Below the pieces are notes generated by a model. That model was not told the origin of the DNA, made no database searches, and saw only the letters and a program-made list of their open reading frames with translations. Positions 27,863 through 37,767 of a stretch of 64,000 bases of DNA are shown here, one piece after another. Positions within the stretch are counted from its first letter, which is position 1. Each line of letters begins with the position of its first letter. The position numbers were made by a program, and so were the translations under genes. This stretch comes from an uncultured Burkholderiaceae bacterium (GTDB taxonomy: Bacteria; Pseudomonadota; Gammaproteobacteria; Burkholderiales; Burkholderiaceae_B). Location of the stretch: positions 124,001 to 188,000 of the forward strand of contig CAKSZL010000005.1 of assembly GCA_934525625.1 (NCBI GenBank), read 5' to 3'.

Positions 27863-28709
27863 CGACCGGCCCGAGACGCCCGCGCCGCTCCCTCGCCCCG
27901 TAGCACCCGTGCGCGACGCCGCACAGGCGCCCGTCCCCATCGCCTGCCCTGCGGAGCTCGCGCCCGGCACGCGCTGGCGCGAAGTCGAGACGCCGCACCA
28001 ACCCATCGGTTTCGTCCTGCGCCGCTCGCGCCGCAACAGCATAGGCTTGACGGTGGGCGACGACGGCATCGTGGTCACCGCGCCCAAATGGGTCACCCTG
28101 GCCCAGGTAGACGGCGCGGTGCGCGAGAAGGCGCGCTGGCTGCTGGACAAAATGCGCCAGCGCCATCAACGCCAGCAGCAGTTGGCGATTGCGGAAACCC
28201 AATGGCGCGAAGGCGGCCGCGTACCGTACATGGGCCAGCCCATCGTGCTGCGCCTGGGCCACGGCGGCCACGGCCATCAGTTCGACGGCGACGCCATGGC
28301 GCCGCAAGCGGGCCAGAACCTGTGCCTGGCGCTGCCCGCCGACGCCGACCAAACCCGCGTGCGCGACACCGTGCACACCTGGCTGCAATCCATGGCGCGG
28401 CTGTGGTTCGACCGGCGCCTGCAGCACTTCCTGCAACACGGCGGCGCCGTCATGCAGCGCTGGCGGCTGTCATCCGCCAACACCCGCTGGGGCTCGTGCA
28501 ACAGCGACGGCAACATCATGCTCAACTGGCGGCTCATTCATTTCGAGCCCGTGGTCATCGATTACGTCGTGGCGCACGAAGTCGCGCATCTGCGCCATCT
28601 GCACCACGGCCCCGCGTTCTGGCAAGAGGTCGAGCGCCTGATGCCCGGCTTCGAATCCGCGCGCCAGACCCTGCGCAACCATCATCCGGCCACGCTGCCC
28701 TTGCTGTGA
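27825..28709 (+). CDS. YgjP/SprT-like (DUF45) zinc metallopeptidase
   Basis: 294 aa. The zinc-binding motif is DYVVAHEVAHLRHLHHGPAFW (HExxH form HEVAH, with a downstream His), preceded by SSANTRWGSCNSDGNIMLNW, the typical YgjP lead-in. The N-terminal 70 residues are Pro/Ala-rich and probably disordered; the core begins at RRSRRNSIGLTVGDDGIVV. In some bacteria relatives lie beside restriction genes, but here the setting is housekeeping. The start overlaps plsC, so the two are likely co-translated. Physiological substrate unknown. Confidence 0.88.
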   Translation: MSLSPSEQLALFDDRPETPAPLPRPVAPVRDAAQAPVPIACPAELAPGTRWREVETPHQPIGFVLRRSRRNSIGLTVGDDGIVVTAPKWVTLAQVDGAVREKARWLLDKMRQRHQRQQQLAIAETQWREGGRVPYMGQPIVLRLGHGGHGHQFDGDAMAPQAGQNLCLALPADADQTRVRDTVHTWLQSMARLWFDRRLQHFLQHGGAVMQRWRLSSANTRWGSCNSDGNIMLNWRLIHFEPVVIDYVVAHEVAHLRHLHHGPAFWQEVERLMPGFESARQTLRNHHPATLPLL

Positions 28710-28771
28710 GCGCCGAGCCGCCTCGGCTTCGCCTCACGCGCCCACGCAAGGCACTACAATCCCTGTGCACT

Positions 28772-28832
28772 GTTTTTAGCGCCGAGCCGCTCCAAGGCGC
28801 AAAGCCCGAGAGGCAACGCGAACGCATTTTTC
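28772..28832 (-). repeat. Relic resembling repeat A
   Basis: TTTTTAGCGCCGAGCCGCTC, CAAGGCGCAAAGCCCGAGAG, ending near GCATTTTTCGG, resembles the reverse strand of repeat A with the central part lost. It lies just upstream of gloA. The similarity is weak. Confidence 0.4.
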
Positions 28833-28845
28833 GGAGAAACCTGAC

Positions 28846-29241
28846 ATGAGACTGCTGCACACCATGCTGCGCGTCGGCAACCTCGACCGTTCCATCGACT
28901 TCTACACCCAGGTGCTGGGCATGCGCGTCCTGCGCCGCAAAGATTATCCCGACGGCCGCTTTACACTGGCTTTTCTGGGCTACGTGGAAGAAAGCGAAGG
29001 CACGGTGCTGGAGCTGACCCACAACTGGGACACCGCCGAATACGATCTGGGCACGGCCTACGGCCACATCGCCATCGCGGTCGAGGACGCCTACGAGGCC
29101 TGTAGGCTGATCAAGGAAAAAGGCGGGCGCGTGGTGCGCGAGGCCGGCCCCATGAAGCACGGCCAAACCGTCATCGCCTTCGTCGAAGACCCCGATGGCT
29201 ACAAGGTCGAACTGATCCAGTCGGGAACCCAAAAAGACTAA
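28846..29241 (+). CDS. gloA: Lactoylglutathione lyase (glyoxalase I)
   Basis: Isomerises the glutathione-methylglyoxal adduct to S-lactoylglutathione. 131 aa, the size of the bacterial nickel-type enzyme. Metal ligands fit [20 protein letters not shown] (His5), [10 protein letters not shown] (Glu), [12 protein letters not shown] (His) and GYKVELIQ (Glu). [20 protein letters not shown] is a typical segment. It stands 136 bp after the metallopeptidase gene, so it may have its own promoter, and 16 bp before the spmAB fusion. Confidence 0.95.
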   Translation: MRLLHTMLRVGNLDRSIDFYTQVLGMRVLRRKDYPDGRFTLAFLGYVEESEGTVLELTHNWDTAEYDLGTAYGHIAIAVEDAYEACRLIKEKGGRVVREAGPMKHGQTVIAFVEDPDGYKVELIQSGTQKD

Positions 29242-29257
29242 AGGCCGCGCGCCCATC

Positions 29258-30487
29258 ATGCTCAACGTCCTCTGGCTGGCTTTCTTTCTCGTCGCCGCAC
29301 TCTCCGGGCTGGTGCAGCTCGTCTTCCTGCAAGATACCGCCGTTTTCTCGCGCATCGTGCTCAGCCTGTTCGACATGGCCAAGCTCTCCGTCGAGATCAT
29401 GCTGCTGCTGTTCGGCACCCTGACCTTGTGGCTGGGCTTTCTGCGCATCGCCGAACAGGCGGGCTTGATACAGCATCTGTCCCGCCTGCTGACGCCGCTG
29501 TTCCGGCGGCTGATGCCGGAGGTGCCGGCCGGGCACGACGCCATAGGACTCATCACGCTCAACTTCGCGGCCAACGGGCTGGGGCTGGACAACGCCGCCA
29601 CCCCCATCGGCCTGCGCGCCATGCGCGCGCTGCAATCGCTCAACCCCACGCCCGGCACGGCCACCAATGCGCAAATCCTGTTCCTGGTGCTGAACGCGTC
29701 GTCGCTGACGCTGCTGCCCGTCACCATCTTCATGTACCGCGCCCAGCAAGGCGCGCCGGACCCCACCCTGGTGTTCCTGCCCATCCTGCTGGCCACCACC
29801 ATTTCGTCGCTGTTCGCGCTGCTGCTGGTGGCGGTGGTGCAGCGCCTGCGCATTCTCGACCCGGTGGTGCTGCTGTGGCTGGGCGGTATCATTCTGGCGC
29901 TGGGCAGCTTCATGGCCCTGTTGGCCACGCTGACCACGGCCGCCATCAGCGCGCTTTCGTCGGTGCTGGGCAACGTAGTACTGTTCGGCATCATCGTCGT
30001 CTTCCTGATAGCCGGCGCGATCAAGAAGGTGGCCGTCTACGAGGCTTTCGTCGAAGGCGCGAAAGAGGGCTTCGAGATAGGCAAGCAGTTGCTGCCCTAT
30101 CTTGTAGCCATGCTGTGCGCCATCGGCGCGCTGCGCGCCTCCGGGGCGCTGGACGTCGCGTTGGAAGGCATACGCTGGCTCGCTCAGGCACTCAACCTGG
30201 ACGTGCGCTTCGTTGACGCCCTGCCGACCGCTTTGGTCAAGCCCTTCTCGGGCAGCGCGGCGCGCGCGATGATGATAGAGACCATGCAGCATTTCGGGGT
30301 GGACAGCTTCCCGGCCTTGCTGGCTGCCACGGTTCAGGGAAGTACGGAAACCACTTTCTACGTGCTGGCGGTGTATTTCGGCGCCGTCGGTATCCAACGT
30401 ACCCGCCATGCGGTAAGTTGCGCGCTGGCGGCGGATGTCGTCGGGGTCGTGGCGGCTATTCTGGTTTGCTATTGGTTTTTTGGTTGA
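29258..30487 (+). CDS. SpmA-SpmB fusion (nucleoside-recognition / Gate-domain membrane protein)
   Basis: 409 aa. The first half matches SpmA (VEIMLLLFGTLTLWLGFLRI, FAANGLGLDNAATPIGLRAM, NASSLTLLPVTIFMYR). The second half matches SpmB ([74 protein letters not shown]). Both halves are Gate-type multipass domains. In Bacillus the two are separate spore-maturation proteins; fusion in non-sporulating proteobacteria is known, and the function there is unclear. The gene converges on rsmA. Confidence 0.9.
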   Translation: MLNVLWLAFFLVAALSGLVQLVFLQDTAVFSRIVLSLFDMAKLSVEIMLLLFGTLTLWLGFLRIAEQAGLIQHLSRLLTPLFRRLMPEVPAGHDAIGLITLNFAANGLGLDNAATPIGLRAMRALQSLNPTPGTATNAQILFLVLNASSLTLLPVTIFMYRAQQGAPDPTLVFLPILLATTISSLFALLLVAVVQRLRILDPVVLLWLGGIILALGSFMALLATLTTAAISALSSVLGNVVLFGIIVVFLIAGAIKKVAVYEAFVEGAKEGFEIGKQLLPYLVAMLCAIGALRASGALDVALEGIRWLAQALNLDVRFVDALPTALVKPFSGSAARAMMIETMQHFGVDSFPALLAATVQGSTETTFYVLAVYFGAVGIQRTRHAVSCALAADVVGVVAAILVCYWFFG

Positions 30488-30602
30488 TGAAGCGCATTGC
30501 CGTGCTTTGTTGACGTCGCGTTGACGCTTCAATGAAGCTGCTTAACGCTTCATTAGCGGTTGCGTCGACACTTCGGTACTGCCGCGTTGATGCTTCGTTG
30601 TC

Positions 30603-30786
30603 GCATGGCGGAGGCGGTGGTGCTGTTGCGCACTGGTCGACCCTGTCCTTGGTTTTACGGAACCTACGTTCCGTAAAACCGGCGGCAACCCATCGCTCGG
30701 TCGTCCGGCGCCTTCGCGCCTCCCTTCCCATCCGCTTGGGCAGGGCACTCCAACAGTGCGCAACAGCACCACCGCCTCCGCCATGC
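30603..30786. repeat. Repeat C, copy 2 (perfect 33-bp hairpin arms)
   Basis: Arms 30603-30635 and 30754-30786 are exact reverse complements. Inside are GTCGACCCTGTCCTT, a perfect hairpin 30651-30680 (13-bp stem GGTTTTACGGAAC, loop CTAC), GGCGGCAACC, and hairpin GGCGC-CTTC-GCGCC at 30707-30720. The layout equals copies 1 and 3, but the stems differ in sequence by paired changes. Confidence 0.92.
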
Positions 30787-31136
30787 TTGCGCCATCTTGA
30801 AGTGAAGGCCGTGCCGGTATCTCAGTTGGTATAAGCGACGTAGGTTCAACCAGTCGGATGCCAGCGTGGCGATCCGACGCCTTGGCCAGGGCGAATCCAT
30901 GCAATGACAACGCTAGAAACTCATTGCTCGAACCTGCAACCTCTCCCTGAACCCACAACAGCCGCCGCTGTGAGTGCGGCGCGGGCGGGGAGGCCGCTTC
31001 GGGAACATTGGAGGGTGCCGTAGGCCGTGGCCGGGCTGGGGGTGCAAGCGGGTGACTGTTTGAGCGGGACGCTTGTGGACAGTCCGGGGGACTGTCCACC
31101 CCGCGAGTCAGCACCACACATCTCAAGAGCGCAAAA
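30787..31136. other. 350-bp gap without a recognised gene
   Basis: It lies between repeat C copy 2 and the rsmA stop. It contains one perfect hairpin: GTGGACAGTCC (31075-31085), loop GGG, GGACTGTCCAC (31089-31099). Minus-strand frames are open over much of it (for example ASDRHAGIRLVEPTSLIPTE) but match nothing I know. A decayed gene is possible. Confidence 0.4.
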
Positions 31137-31925
31137 TCAGCCCTTGACTCCCGCCTCATGCAACTGATCCGCCAACGCAATGAACTGCGCCACACTAAGC
31201 GTCTCCGCACGCGCCGTAGGCTCGACCCCCGCGGCTTCCCAATCCAGCAGCCCCGCCCAATCCCCCAGCGACCGGCGCAGCATCTTGCGCCGCTGCGCAA
31301 AAGCGCGCGCCGCCAGTTGAGCGAACAAGGCCTCATTCTTCGCGCGCGGATGGCTCTCGGGTAAAGGCTCCATGCGCACCACCGCCGACACTACCTTGGG
31401 CGGCGGGTCGAACGCCTCGGGCGGTACGTCGAACAGCTTGTTCATCTGGTAGCGCGACTGCAGCATGACCGACAGCCGGCCGTAATCGGCCGAGCCCGGC
31501 TCGGCCACCATGCGGTCGATGACCTCACGCTGCAGCATGAAATGCTGGTCGCGCACGCAGGCGGTGAAGTCCATCAAATGGAATAGCAAAGGGCTGGAAA
31601 TGTTGTACGGCAAGTTGCCGACCACGCGTACGTCTTGCCCGAACTGGCTGAAGTCTACCGTCAGGGCGTCGGCTTCGACCACGCGCAGGCGCTCGGGCGC
31701 ATGGCGCTGGCGCAGGCGCGCCGCCAGGTCGCGGTCGATCTCGACGACGGTTAGCTGGGGCAAGCGGTCGAGCAAAGGCTGGGTCAGCGCGGACAAGCCC
31801 GGGCCGATCTCGACCACGACCTCGCCCGGCTTGGGTGCGATGGCCTTTACGATGCCGTAAATGACGGCCTCGTCGACCAGGAAATGCTGGCCGAAGCGCT
31901 TGCGCGCCTGATGCGCGGCGGGCAT
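31137..31925 (-). CDS. rsmA: 16S rRNA (adenine1518/1519-N6)-dimethyltransferase
   Basis: KsgA/RsmA dimethylates two adjacent adenines in the helix 45 loop of 16S rRNA. 262 aa from ATG 31925. It begins [18 protein letters not shown] and shows the SAM site [18 protein letters not shown], the catalytic [48 protein letters not shown] and [13 protein letters not shown]. It follows surA by 14 bp in the lptD-surA-rsmA operon. pdxA, which often lies between surA and rsmA in proteobacteria, is absent here. Confidence 0.97.
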   Translation of the reverse strand: MPAAHQARKRFGQHFLVDEAVIYGIVKAIAPKPGEVVVEIGPGLSALTQPLLDRLPQLTVVEIDRDLAARLRQRHAPERLRVVEADALTVDFSQFGQDVRVVGNLPYNISSPLLFHLMDFTACVRDQHFMLQREVIDRMVAEPGSADYGRLSVMLQSRYQMNKLFDVPPEAFDPPPKVVSAVVRMEPLPESHPRAKNEALFAQLAARAFAQRRKMLRRSLGDWAGLLDWEAAGVEPTARAETLSVAQFIALADQLHEAGVKG

Positions 31926-31939
31926 GAAAGACCGCCCGC

Positions 31940-33406
31940 TCAGGGTGCGCGGCGCCGCGACTGCGGATCCAGGCGGTTGTCGATGTAGGCTTGGCCCTGC
32001 AACTGGCTGACCCACTCTTCGAAGGCGGGATCGGCCCGGCGCTGGAACAGTAACTGGCGCGCCTGCATGCGGCGGTATTCGCTTTGCATGTCCTTGGTGC
32101 GGCGGTCTTCCACCTTGATCAGGTGCCAGCCGAACGGCGTGGCGACGACGTCGCTGACTTGGCCGGGCTGCAGGGTGTTCATGGCCTGCTCGAAGGGCGG
32201 CACCATGTCGCCGGGCGAGGTCCAGCCCAGATCGCCGCCTTGCGGCGCGGAGGCGTCCTCGGAATAGCGGCGGGCCAGGTCTTCGAAGGACTCGCCCATT
32301 TCGATGCGATGGCGCAATTGGCTCAGGCGCTGGGTGGCCCGCTCCTCGTTCATGGCCGGGCTGGACTTGATCAGGATGTGGCGCGCGCGCGTCTGCGTGA
32401 CCATGACGGGGCCTTCGGGAACGGGCTCCATGCCCTGCGGGCCGGCCGGCTGGCTGGCCACCGGCTGCTGCGGCGTGGTGTCGGGCCGGCTGACCACCTT
32501 CAGGATGTGGAAGCCGTTGCCGCTCTGGATGATGTCGCTGACGCCGCCCTCGGAGACCCGGCGCACGGCGTCGAGGAACAGGTCGGGCCAGCCTTCGAGC
32601 GGGCGCACGCCCATTTCGCCGCCTCGGAGCGCTTCGGGGCCGTCCGACGAAGACGCCGCCAACGCCGCAAAGTCGGCGCCGCTGCGGGCGCGCTGCAGCA
32701 GGCTTTCGGCCTTGTTGCGCAATTGCGCCACCTGCGCCGACGAGGCGCTCTCGGGTACGGCCACGAGAATCTGCGCCAGCCCCAGCAATTGCGGCTCGGC
32801 GGCTTGTTGCTGCTGGCCGGCGCCCAGTGCGCTCAAGCGGTTGCCGCGGTTCTGGCTCTTGAGAAAGGCGTCGACTTCGGCGTCGGAAATCATGATCTGA
32901 TTGTCGACGACGCGATGGCGCAATTGGTCGTTGCGGATTTCGAGCTTGAGGCCGGCCAGATATTCCGGCCACGCCGTGCCCGACTTTTCGATCTCGCCGC
33001 GCAGCTGTTCGACGGACAGCTTGTTGCGCTGGGCGATGGACTGCACGGCCATTTCCACCTGGGCATCGGTGACGTTGATGTTGAGCCGCTTGGCTTCCTG
33101 TTCGAGCAGCCTGTCGGTGATCATGCGCTGCAGAACCTGCCGGCGCAGCACGTCGTCCTCGGGCATGGGAATATTCTGCCTGGCCAGGCCGGCCTTGGCA
33201 TGCTCGGTTTCGTGGGCGAGCTGGCGCAAGGTGATGACATCCTTGTTGACGACCGCCGCAATGCCATCGACGAATTCGGAGGTTCGCGCGGGCTGCCCGG
33301 GCGCGGCGGCCCCCGGCCCTGTCGCCTGCGCCCATGCGGCGCCGGCAAGCACCAGGCTGGCCACGGCGCTCAGCGTCCGGCTCATGGCGTGGTCGATGAA
33401 CATCAT
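31940..33406 (-). CDS. surA: Periplasmic chaperone / peptidyl-prolyl isomerase SurA
   Basis: Escorts unfolded outer-membrane proteins, LptD above all, to the BAM machinery. 488 aa. The signal peptide [20 protein letters not shown] is preceded by a few extra residues. The N-terminal chaperone domain has [19 protein letters not shown]. Two parvulin domains follow ([20 protein letters not shown] in the first; [20 protein letters not shown] and [20 protein letters not shown] in the second). Start 33406 overlaps the lptD stop (ATGA), which favours it over the internal ATG at 33385. Confidence 0.95.
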   Translation of the reverse strand: MMFIDHAMSRTLSAVASLVLAGAAWAQATGPGAAAPGQPARTSEFVDGIAAVVNKDVITLRQLAHETEHAKAGLARQNIPMPEDDVLRRQVLQRMITDRLLEQEAKRLNINVTDAQVEMAVQSIAQRNKLSVEQLRGEIEKSGTAWPEYLAGLKLEIRNDQLRHRVVDNQIMISDAEVDAFLKSQNRGNRLSALGAGQQQQAAEPQLLGLAQILVAVPESASSAQVAQLRNKAESLLQRARSGADFAALAASSSDGPEALRGGEMGVRPLEGWPDLFLDAVRRVSEGGVSDIIQSGNGFHILKVVSRPDTTPQQPVASQPAGPQGMEPVPEGPVMVTQTRARHILIKSSPAMNEERATQRLSQLRHRIEMGESFEDLARRYSEDASAPQGGDLGWTSPGDMVPPFEQAMNTLQPGQVSDVVATPFGWHLIKVEDRRTKDMQSEYRRMQARQLLFQRRADPAFEEWVSQLQGQAYIDNRLDPQSRRRAP

Positions 33407-35832
33407 TCATACCTCTCGTAGGTGGTTGTATCGGGGATGGGCGGCGTGATGGACTGATAGCCGTTGACCGTATTGGACAGCATGCCCAGCGGATCGGTGC
33501 CCAGCGAGCCCAGGCCCAGCAATTCGAGCTGGAAGAAAACAGCCGTGTTGGTGTTTTGTTCGGAGACAGCATAACGCTGGTAGACCGTGCGGGCCACCCA
33601 GCAGCAATCGCCCTTGTACTCCAAACCCAGAACGACCTGGGTGGAGCGTTTTTCCTGCAGCGAATAATCGACCCGGCCCACCGCATGCACCTTGGAAGTC
33701 AGCGGCCATTGTCCGGACAGCGAAATCTGTTCTTTGCTTCTGTCGACGTAATTGATGCTGTTGACGACGCTGGGGTCCACCAATTGCGCGGGGTCGCGCT
33801 CGTAGCGGTAGTTCAGCGCCATCAGGGCCAGCCGCTTGGGCTGCCAGCGCAGGCCGGCGCTCATGCGGTTGCGCTCGCGCGATTCGGGGTTGAACTGGGC
33901 ATCGAAGCGCAGATTGAGCTTGTCGGTCAGGGCCGCGTTGACGCCCACCAGGTAATCGGACTTGGTGCTGGCGCGCGGCTGGCCCCACGGCAGCGTCACC
34001 TTCTGGTCTTCGAAATACAGGCGCTGCGCCGCCGACAGCGACAGGCGCTCGAAGCCGGTGTCTTCGTCCAGCCAGCGCGTGGTCAGGCCCAGTGTGAGCT
34101 GGTTGGCGTTGGCGATGCGGTCCCAGCCGCCGCTGAACAGGTTTTCTTCGAAGGCCTGGGCGAAGTTGAACGTGGCAACGCTAGTGTCGTAAACGGGTAT
34201 CGACGACTGGTCGCGATACGGCACGTACAAGTAGTACATCCTGGGTTCCAGCGTTTGGACGGCGGCGTTGCCGAACAGCGAGGTCTGGCGTTCGAATGTC
34301 ATGCCGGTGTCCAGCGACAGCAGCGGTATGGCGCGCGACTGCGAGCGCGGCGTGCCCGGCATCCGCCCGGTATAGCCGTCGGCGCCCAGCGTGAAGCCGT
34401 GCCAGTCGGTATGGTACTGGCTAAGATGCAGCGCAGCCTTGGGCACCGCGTACCAGCCCGAGCGGATGATGGGATACGAAATGCTGTTGTAGGACGTCAG
34501 GCGCTGGCCGTCGTAGGATTGGCGCGGAAACAGCGACTGGCCGTAAGGATAGGGATGGAAGGGATCCCTGTACTTGGGCATCGAAAAACGCGTGGCGTAG
34601 TTATCGGACGCCACGTCGAAACCGCCCCAGTCGTAGCGCGCGCCGCGCACATAGAGTTCGGGCAGCTTGTCGTAGGGAGGCAGGCGCGAATAATCGGAGG
34701 TTCTGTCCTGCAGCGTCTGGTAGGTGTAGCTTTGCACGTACGCCTGCCAGTACTTGGCGCCCGACCAGCTCAGCGTGGCGACGCTGGGAATGGAGTCGAT
34801 GGACGCCTCGTTCAGGCCCAGCGAAGTGAAGTCGCGGTAATAATCGTCGTCGGAAACCCGGCTCATATCGAACGACGCGGCAAAGCCGTTGCCCAGCGTG
34901 TGGATGTGCCGCCAGTGGTACATCCAGCGGTCGCTGCGGGCGCGCTTGTCCCTGTTCAGATAGGTGCCTGTGAGTTGGCCTTCGTAGTCCGACCCCAGGT
35001 AGCGGAACTCGGCGCCCAGTTGCACGCCCCGCTTGGCCATGAAGCGCGGCGTCAGGGTCAAATCGTAGTTGGGCGCCAGATTGAAGTAATACGGCAGCGA
35101 GAACTCGACCCCGCTGTTGCTGGAGCCGCCGTAGGTGGGCAGCAGAAAACCCGACTTGCGCTCTTTGCGCAGCGGAAACGACAAATAAGGCGAGGCCAGT
35201 ATGGGCACGCCCTTGAAGAACAGCACGCCGTTGCGCGCCACGCCTTCGTTTTCGTCGATGTAGAAATCCACGCGCGGCGAGGTGATGTGCCAGGCGGGCT
35301 CCGGGCAGGGGCAGGCCACGTAATAGGCGTCCGTCAGGCGCATGTGCTCGCGGCTGAAGATCTCGCCCAGCTCGGCCGTGCCGGAACCGCCGCCCTCGCC
35401 CAGCTTGAACTTGGGGCCGTAGACCTTGCCGGTTTCGCCGTCCATGTTGTAGTCGAACGAATCGCTGCGCACGATGGTGCCGTCGCGCATCATCAAGCCG
35501 TTGCCCCGCACCTCGACCTGGCCGGTTTCACGCTGGTAGTCGATGCGGTCGCCCTTGACGACGGAATCGATGCGGCGCACTTCGGCATTGCCCGTCAGGA
35601 TGAGCTTGCCGTCCTCGTCGGTGCGCACGTCGTCCGAGATGGAGAACACCGGCATCTCGGATTCTTCGACCTGATGCGGCCGCAGCTTGGAAGAGGTGAT
35701 GAGCCCGGAGTCGGGCGGGGAGGCCACGGGCGCGCCGGACTGGGCGGAAGCCGCAGCAGCGACTGCCCCCAACAGAGAAAAAGTAGCCCACTTGAACCAA
35801 TGCACGCGCAAATTGCCCCAATAAACAATCAC
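33403..35832 (-). CDS. lptD: LPS-assembly outer-membrane protein LptD
   Basis: Beta-barrel that, with LptE, inserts LPS into the outer leaflet. 809 aa if translation starts at GTG 35832 (VIVYWGN); TTG 35811 or GTG 35805 are alternatives and no ATG fits. A signal peptide ([14 protein letters not shown]) is followed by the jellyroll domain, with [20 protein letters not shown] and [20 protein letters not shown]. The barrel includes [40 protein letters not shown] and many aromatic-rich strands, ending with [14 protein letters not shown]. The Cys pairs fit the disulfides needed for LptD maturation. It is divergent from amgK and coupled to surA; lptE lies at 41.2 kb. Confidence 0.94.
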   Translation of the reverse strand: MIVYWGNLRVHWFKWATFSLLGAVAAAASAQSGAPVASPPDSGLITSSKLRPHQVEESEMPVFSISDDVRTDEDGKLILTGNAEVRRIDSVVKGDRIDYQRETGQVEVRGNGLMMRDGTIVRSDSFDYNMDGETGKVYGPKFKLGEGGGSGTAELGEIFSREHMRLTDAYYVACPCPEPAWHITSPRVDFYIDENEGVARNGVLFFKGVPILASPYLSFPLRKERKSGFLLPTYGGSSNSGVEFSLPYYFNLAPNYDLTLTPRFMAKRGVQLGAEFRYLGSDYEGQLTGTYLNRDKRARSDRWMYHWRHIHTLGNGFAASFDMSRVSDDDYYRDFTSLGLNEASIDSIPSVATLSWSGAKYWQAYVQSYTYQTLQDRTSDYSRLPPYDKLPELYVRGARYDWGGFDVASDNYATRFSMPKYRDPFHPYPYGQSLFPRQSYDGQRLTSYNSISYPIIRSGWYAVPKAALHLSQYHTDWHGFTLGADGYTGRMPGTPRSQSRAIPLLSLDTGMTFERQTSLFGNAAVQTLEPRMYYLYVPYRDQSSIPVYDTSVATFNFAQAFEENLFSGGWDRIANANQLTLGLTTRWLDEDTGFERLSLSAAQRLYFEDQKVTLPWGQPRASTKSDYLVGVNAALTDKLNLRFDAQFNPESRERNRMSAGLRWQPKRLALMALNYRYERDPAQLVDPSVVNSINYVDRSKEQISLSGQWPLTSKVHAVGRVDYSLQEKRSTQVVLGLEYKGDCCWVARTVYQRYAVSEQNTNTAVFFQLELLGLGSLGTDPLGMLSNTVNGYQSITPPIPDTTTYERYE

Positions 35833-35923
35833 CCGGACGGCGCCCGGGCCATGCCGGAACGACCCGCGACCCGGTATTATAAATAAGGACGCCGCCGACG
35901 CGGCGCCACCCTGATTCAACCCG

Positions 35924-37015
35924 ATGCGCCCGCCCCTGCGCGGCGCGCATTCCGTCTTCGGGAAACACCGCTTGAACCCGCCCGCCGATACCCGCCTGCC
36001 CCTCGTCCAGCAATGGCTGTCCAGCCTGCCCGCCCATCTGGGCCTGGAGGTCGACACGCTGCGCCCCGCATCCAGCGACGCCAGTTTCCGCCGTTATTTC
36101 CGCGTGAACAGCCACGGGCTGACGCGCATCGTCATGGACGCGCCGCCCCCGCAAGAAGATTGCCGCCCGTTTCTGCACGTCACCCGGCTGCTGCAAAGCG
36201 CGGGGCTGAACGTGCCCACGACGCTGGCCACCGACCTGGAGCAGGGCCTGCTGCTGCTGACCGACCTGGGGCCGGCCACCTATTACCAGACCGTCATCCG
36301 CCACGACCTGCCCGACGATACCCTGCAAACCATGTACCGCCAGGCGATTCATGCGCTGGTCGCCATGCAGCAGACCGGCACCCGCGGCCTGCCCGTCTAC
36401 GACGAGGCCAAGCTGCTGCAAGAGCTGGAGCTGTTTCCGCAGTGGTATGCGCAGCAGCACTGCCAGGCCACGCTGACGCCCAGCGAAACCGACATGCTGG
36501 CCTCCGTCTTCTCCGAGCTGGCGCGCCAGGCGGACGCGCAACCCAAGGTCTTCGTGCACCGCGACTTCCATTCGCCCAACCTGATGTACTGCCAGCAGCC
36601 CGAACACGGACCCAATCCGGGCATTATCGACTACCAGGACGCGCTCGTCGGCCCCATTACCTACGACCTGGCTTCGCTGGTGATGGACGCCCGCACCACT
36701 TGGGAGGAACCCATGCAGCTCGACTGGGCCATACGCTACTGGCAGGCCGCGCGCCAGGCCGGCCTGCCCGTGCCCGAGGATTTCGCCGACCTGCACCAGG
36801 CCTACGAATGGATGTCGTTGCAACGCAATCTGCGCATCCTGGGCGTGTTCGCCCGGCTGTGGCACCGCGACGGCAAGCAGCAGTACCTGGATCACATTCC
36901 GCGCGTCAGCGCCTACGTGCGCCAGGTGGCCGTGCGCTACGACCGCTTCCTGCCGCTACTGCGCCTGCTCGACAGGCTGGAATCGCGCCAGACCATCACC
37001 GGCTATACCTTCTGA
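35924..37015 (+). CDS. amgK: Amino-sugar kinase AmgK (aminoglycoside phosphotransferase fold)
   Basis: 363 aa. The phosphotransferase core has SSDASFRRYFRVN in the nucleotide-binding region, catalytic VHRDFHSPNLMYC (HxDxxxxN) and IDYQDALVGPITYDLASLV. In Pseudomonas AmgK phosphorylates MurNAc/GlcNAc at C1 in the cell-wall recycling bypass that avoids MurA. The overlap with murU (TGATG at 37013) strongly supports this role over antibiotic resistance. ATG 35924 is assumed; a TTG near 35972 is also possible. It is divergent from lptD with about 90 bp between, a widely seen arrangement. Confidence 0.88.
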   Translation: MRPPLRGAHSVFGKHRLNPPADTRLPLVQQWLSSLPAHLGLEVDTLRPASSDASFRRYFRVNSHGLTRIVMDAPPPQEDCRPFLHVTRLLQSAGLNVPTTLATDLEQGLLLLTDLGPATYYQTVIRHDLPDDTLQTMYRQAIHALVAMQQTGTRGLPVYDEAKLLQELELFPQWYAQQHCQATLTPSETDMLASVFSELARQADAQPKVFVHRDFHSPNLMYCQQPEHGPNPGIIDYQDALVGPITYDLASLVMDARTTWEEPMQLDWAIRYWQAARQAGLPVPEDFADLHQAYEWMSLQRNLRILGVFARLWHRDGKQQYLDHIPRVSAYVRQVAVRYDRFLPLLRLLDRLESRQTITGYTF

Positions 37016-37752
37016 TGCGCGCCATGATCCTGGCCGCCGGGCGCGGCGAACGCATGCGCCCGCTGACGGACACCCTGCCCAAACCCTTGCTGCGCGCGGG
37101 CGGGCGCCCGCTCATCGTGTGGCACATCGCGCGCCTGGCGCGCGCGGGGTTTCACGACATCGTCATCAACCATGCCTGGCTGGGCCACAAGATCGAACAG
37201 GCCCTGGGCGACGGGCGGCAATACGACGTGCGCCTGCATTATTCGGCGGAAGGCCAGGCGCTGGAAACCGCGGGCGGCATCGCCCAGGCCCTGCCCTTGC
37301 TGGGCGACGAGCCGTTTCTGGTCGTCAACGGCGACGTCTGGTGCGACTGGACGCCCGAGCTGGCCCCGGGCCAGGCGCAGCGCCTGCACGCCAGCGGCGA
37401 CCTGGCCTGGCTATTGCTGGCCGGCAATCCGCCCCATCACCCGAGCGGAGATTTTCTGCTCGACGCCACGGGCCGGGTGCGCGATCCGGTCCAGCCGGAC
37501 GACGTAACAGCGCGTGCCAATTCGCGTCTGACGTTTACAGGCATAGGCGTGTATCATCCAGCACTGTTCGCCGGGCTGCCCGCGGGCCGGCCCGCCGCGC
37601 TGGCGCCCTTGCTGCGCCAGGCCATGCGCGAAGGCAAGGTCGCCGGCGCCCACTACAATGGCGAATGGATGGACATCGGAACCCCCGCGCGCCTGGCCGA
37701 ACTCGACGCCAGGCTGATTGCCCGTCCGCATCTCTTCGCTTCTGACGCTTGA
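37015..37752 (+). CDS. murU: N-acetylmuramate-1-phosphate uridylyltransferase MurU
   Basis: 245 aa nucleotidyltransferase starting ILAAGRGERMRPLTDTLPKP, the sugar-nucleotide pyrophosphorylase signature, then LVVNGDVWCDW with the metal-binding Asp, FTGIGVYHPALF and GEWMDIGTPARLAELDARLI. With AmgK it turns MurNAc into UDP-MurNAc, feeding recycled muropeptide sugar straight back to precursor synthesis and giving intrinsic fosfomycin tolerance in organisms studied. ATG 37015 overlaps the amgK stop. Confidence 0.9.
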   Translation: MRAMILAAGRGERMRPLTDTLPKPLLRAGGRPLIVWHIARLARAGFHDIVINHAWLGHKIEQALGDGRQYDVRLHYSAEGQALETAGGIAQALPLLGDEPFLVVNGDVWCDWTPELAPGQAQRLHASGDLAWLLLAGNPPHHPSGDFLLDATGRVRDPVQPDDVTARANSRLTFTGIGVYHPALFAGLPAGRPAALAPLLRQAMREGKVAGAHYNGEWMDIGTPARLAELDARLIARPHLFASDA

Positions 37753-37767
37753 CCACAGGAAACCCAG

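Noticed and set aside
30820..30910. tRNA-like string around GTATCTCAGTTGGTATAAGCG
   Set aside because: It resembles a D-arm by eye, but no acceptor, anticodon or T-arm pairing follows at the right spacing.
35832..36057. LptD starting upstream at 36057
   Set aside because: The extension would run across the divergent promoter region and into amgK, placing about 75 residues before the signal peptide.
35924..37015. Aminoglycoside resistance phosphotransferase
   Set aside because: The fold is shared, but overlap with murU and position beside lptD indicate AmgK of cell-wall recycling.
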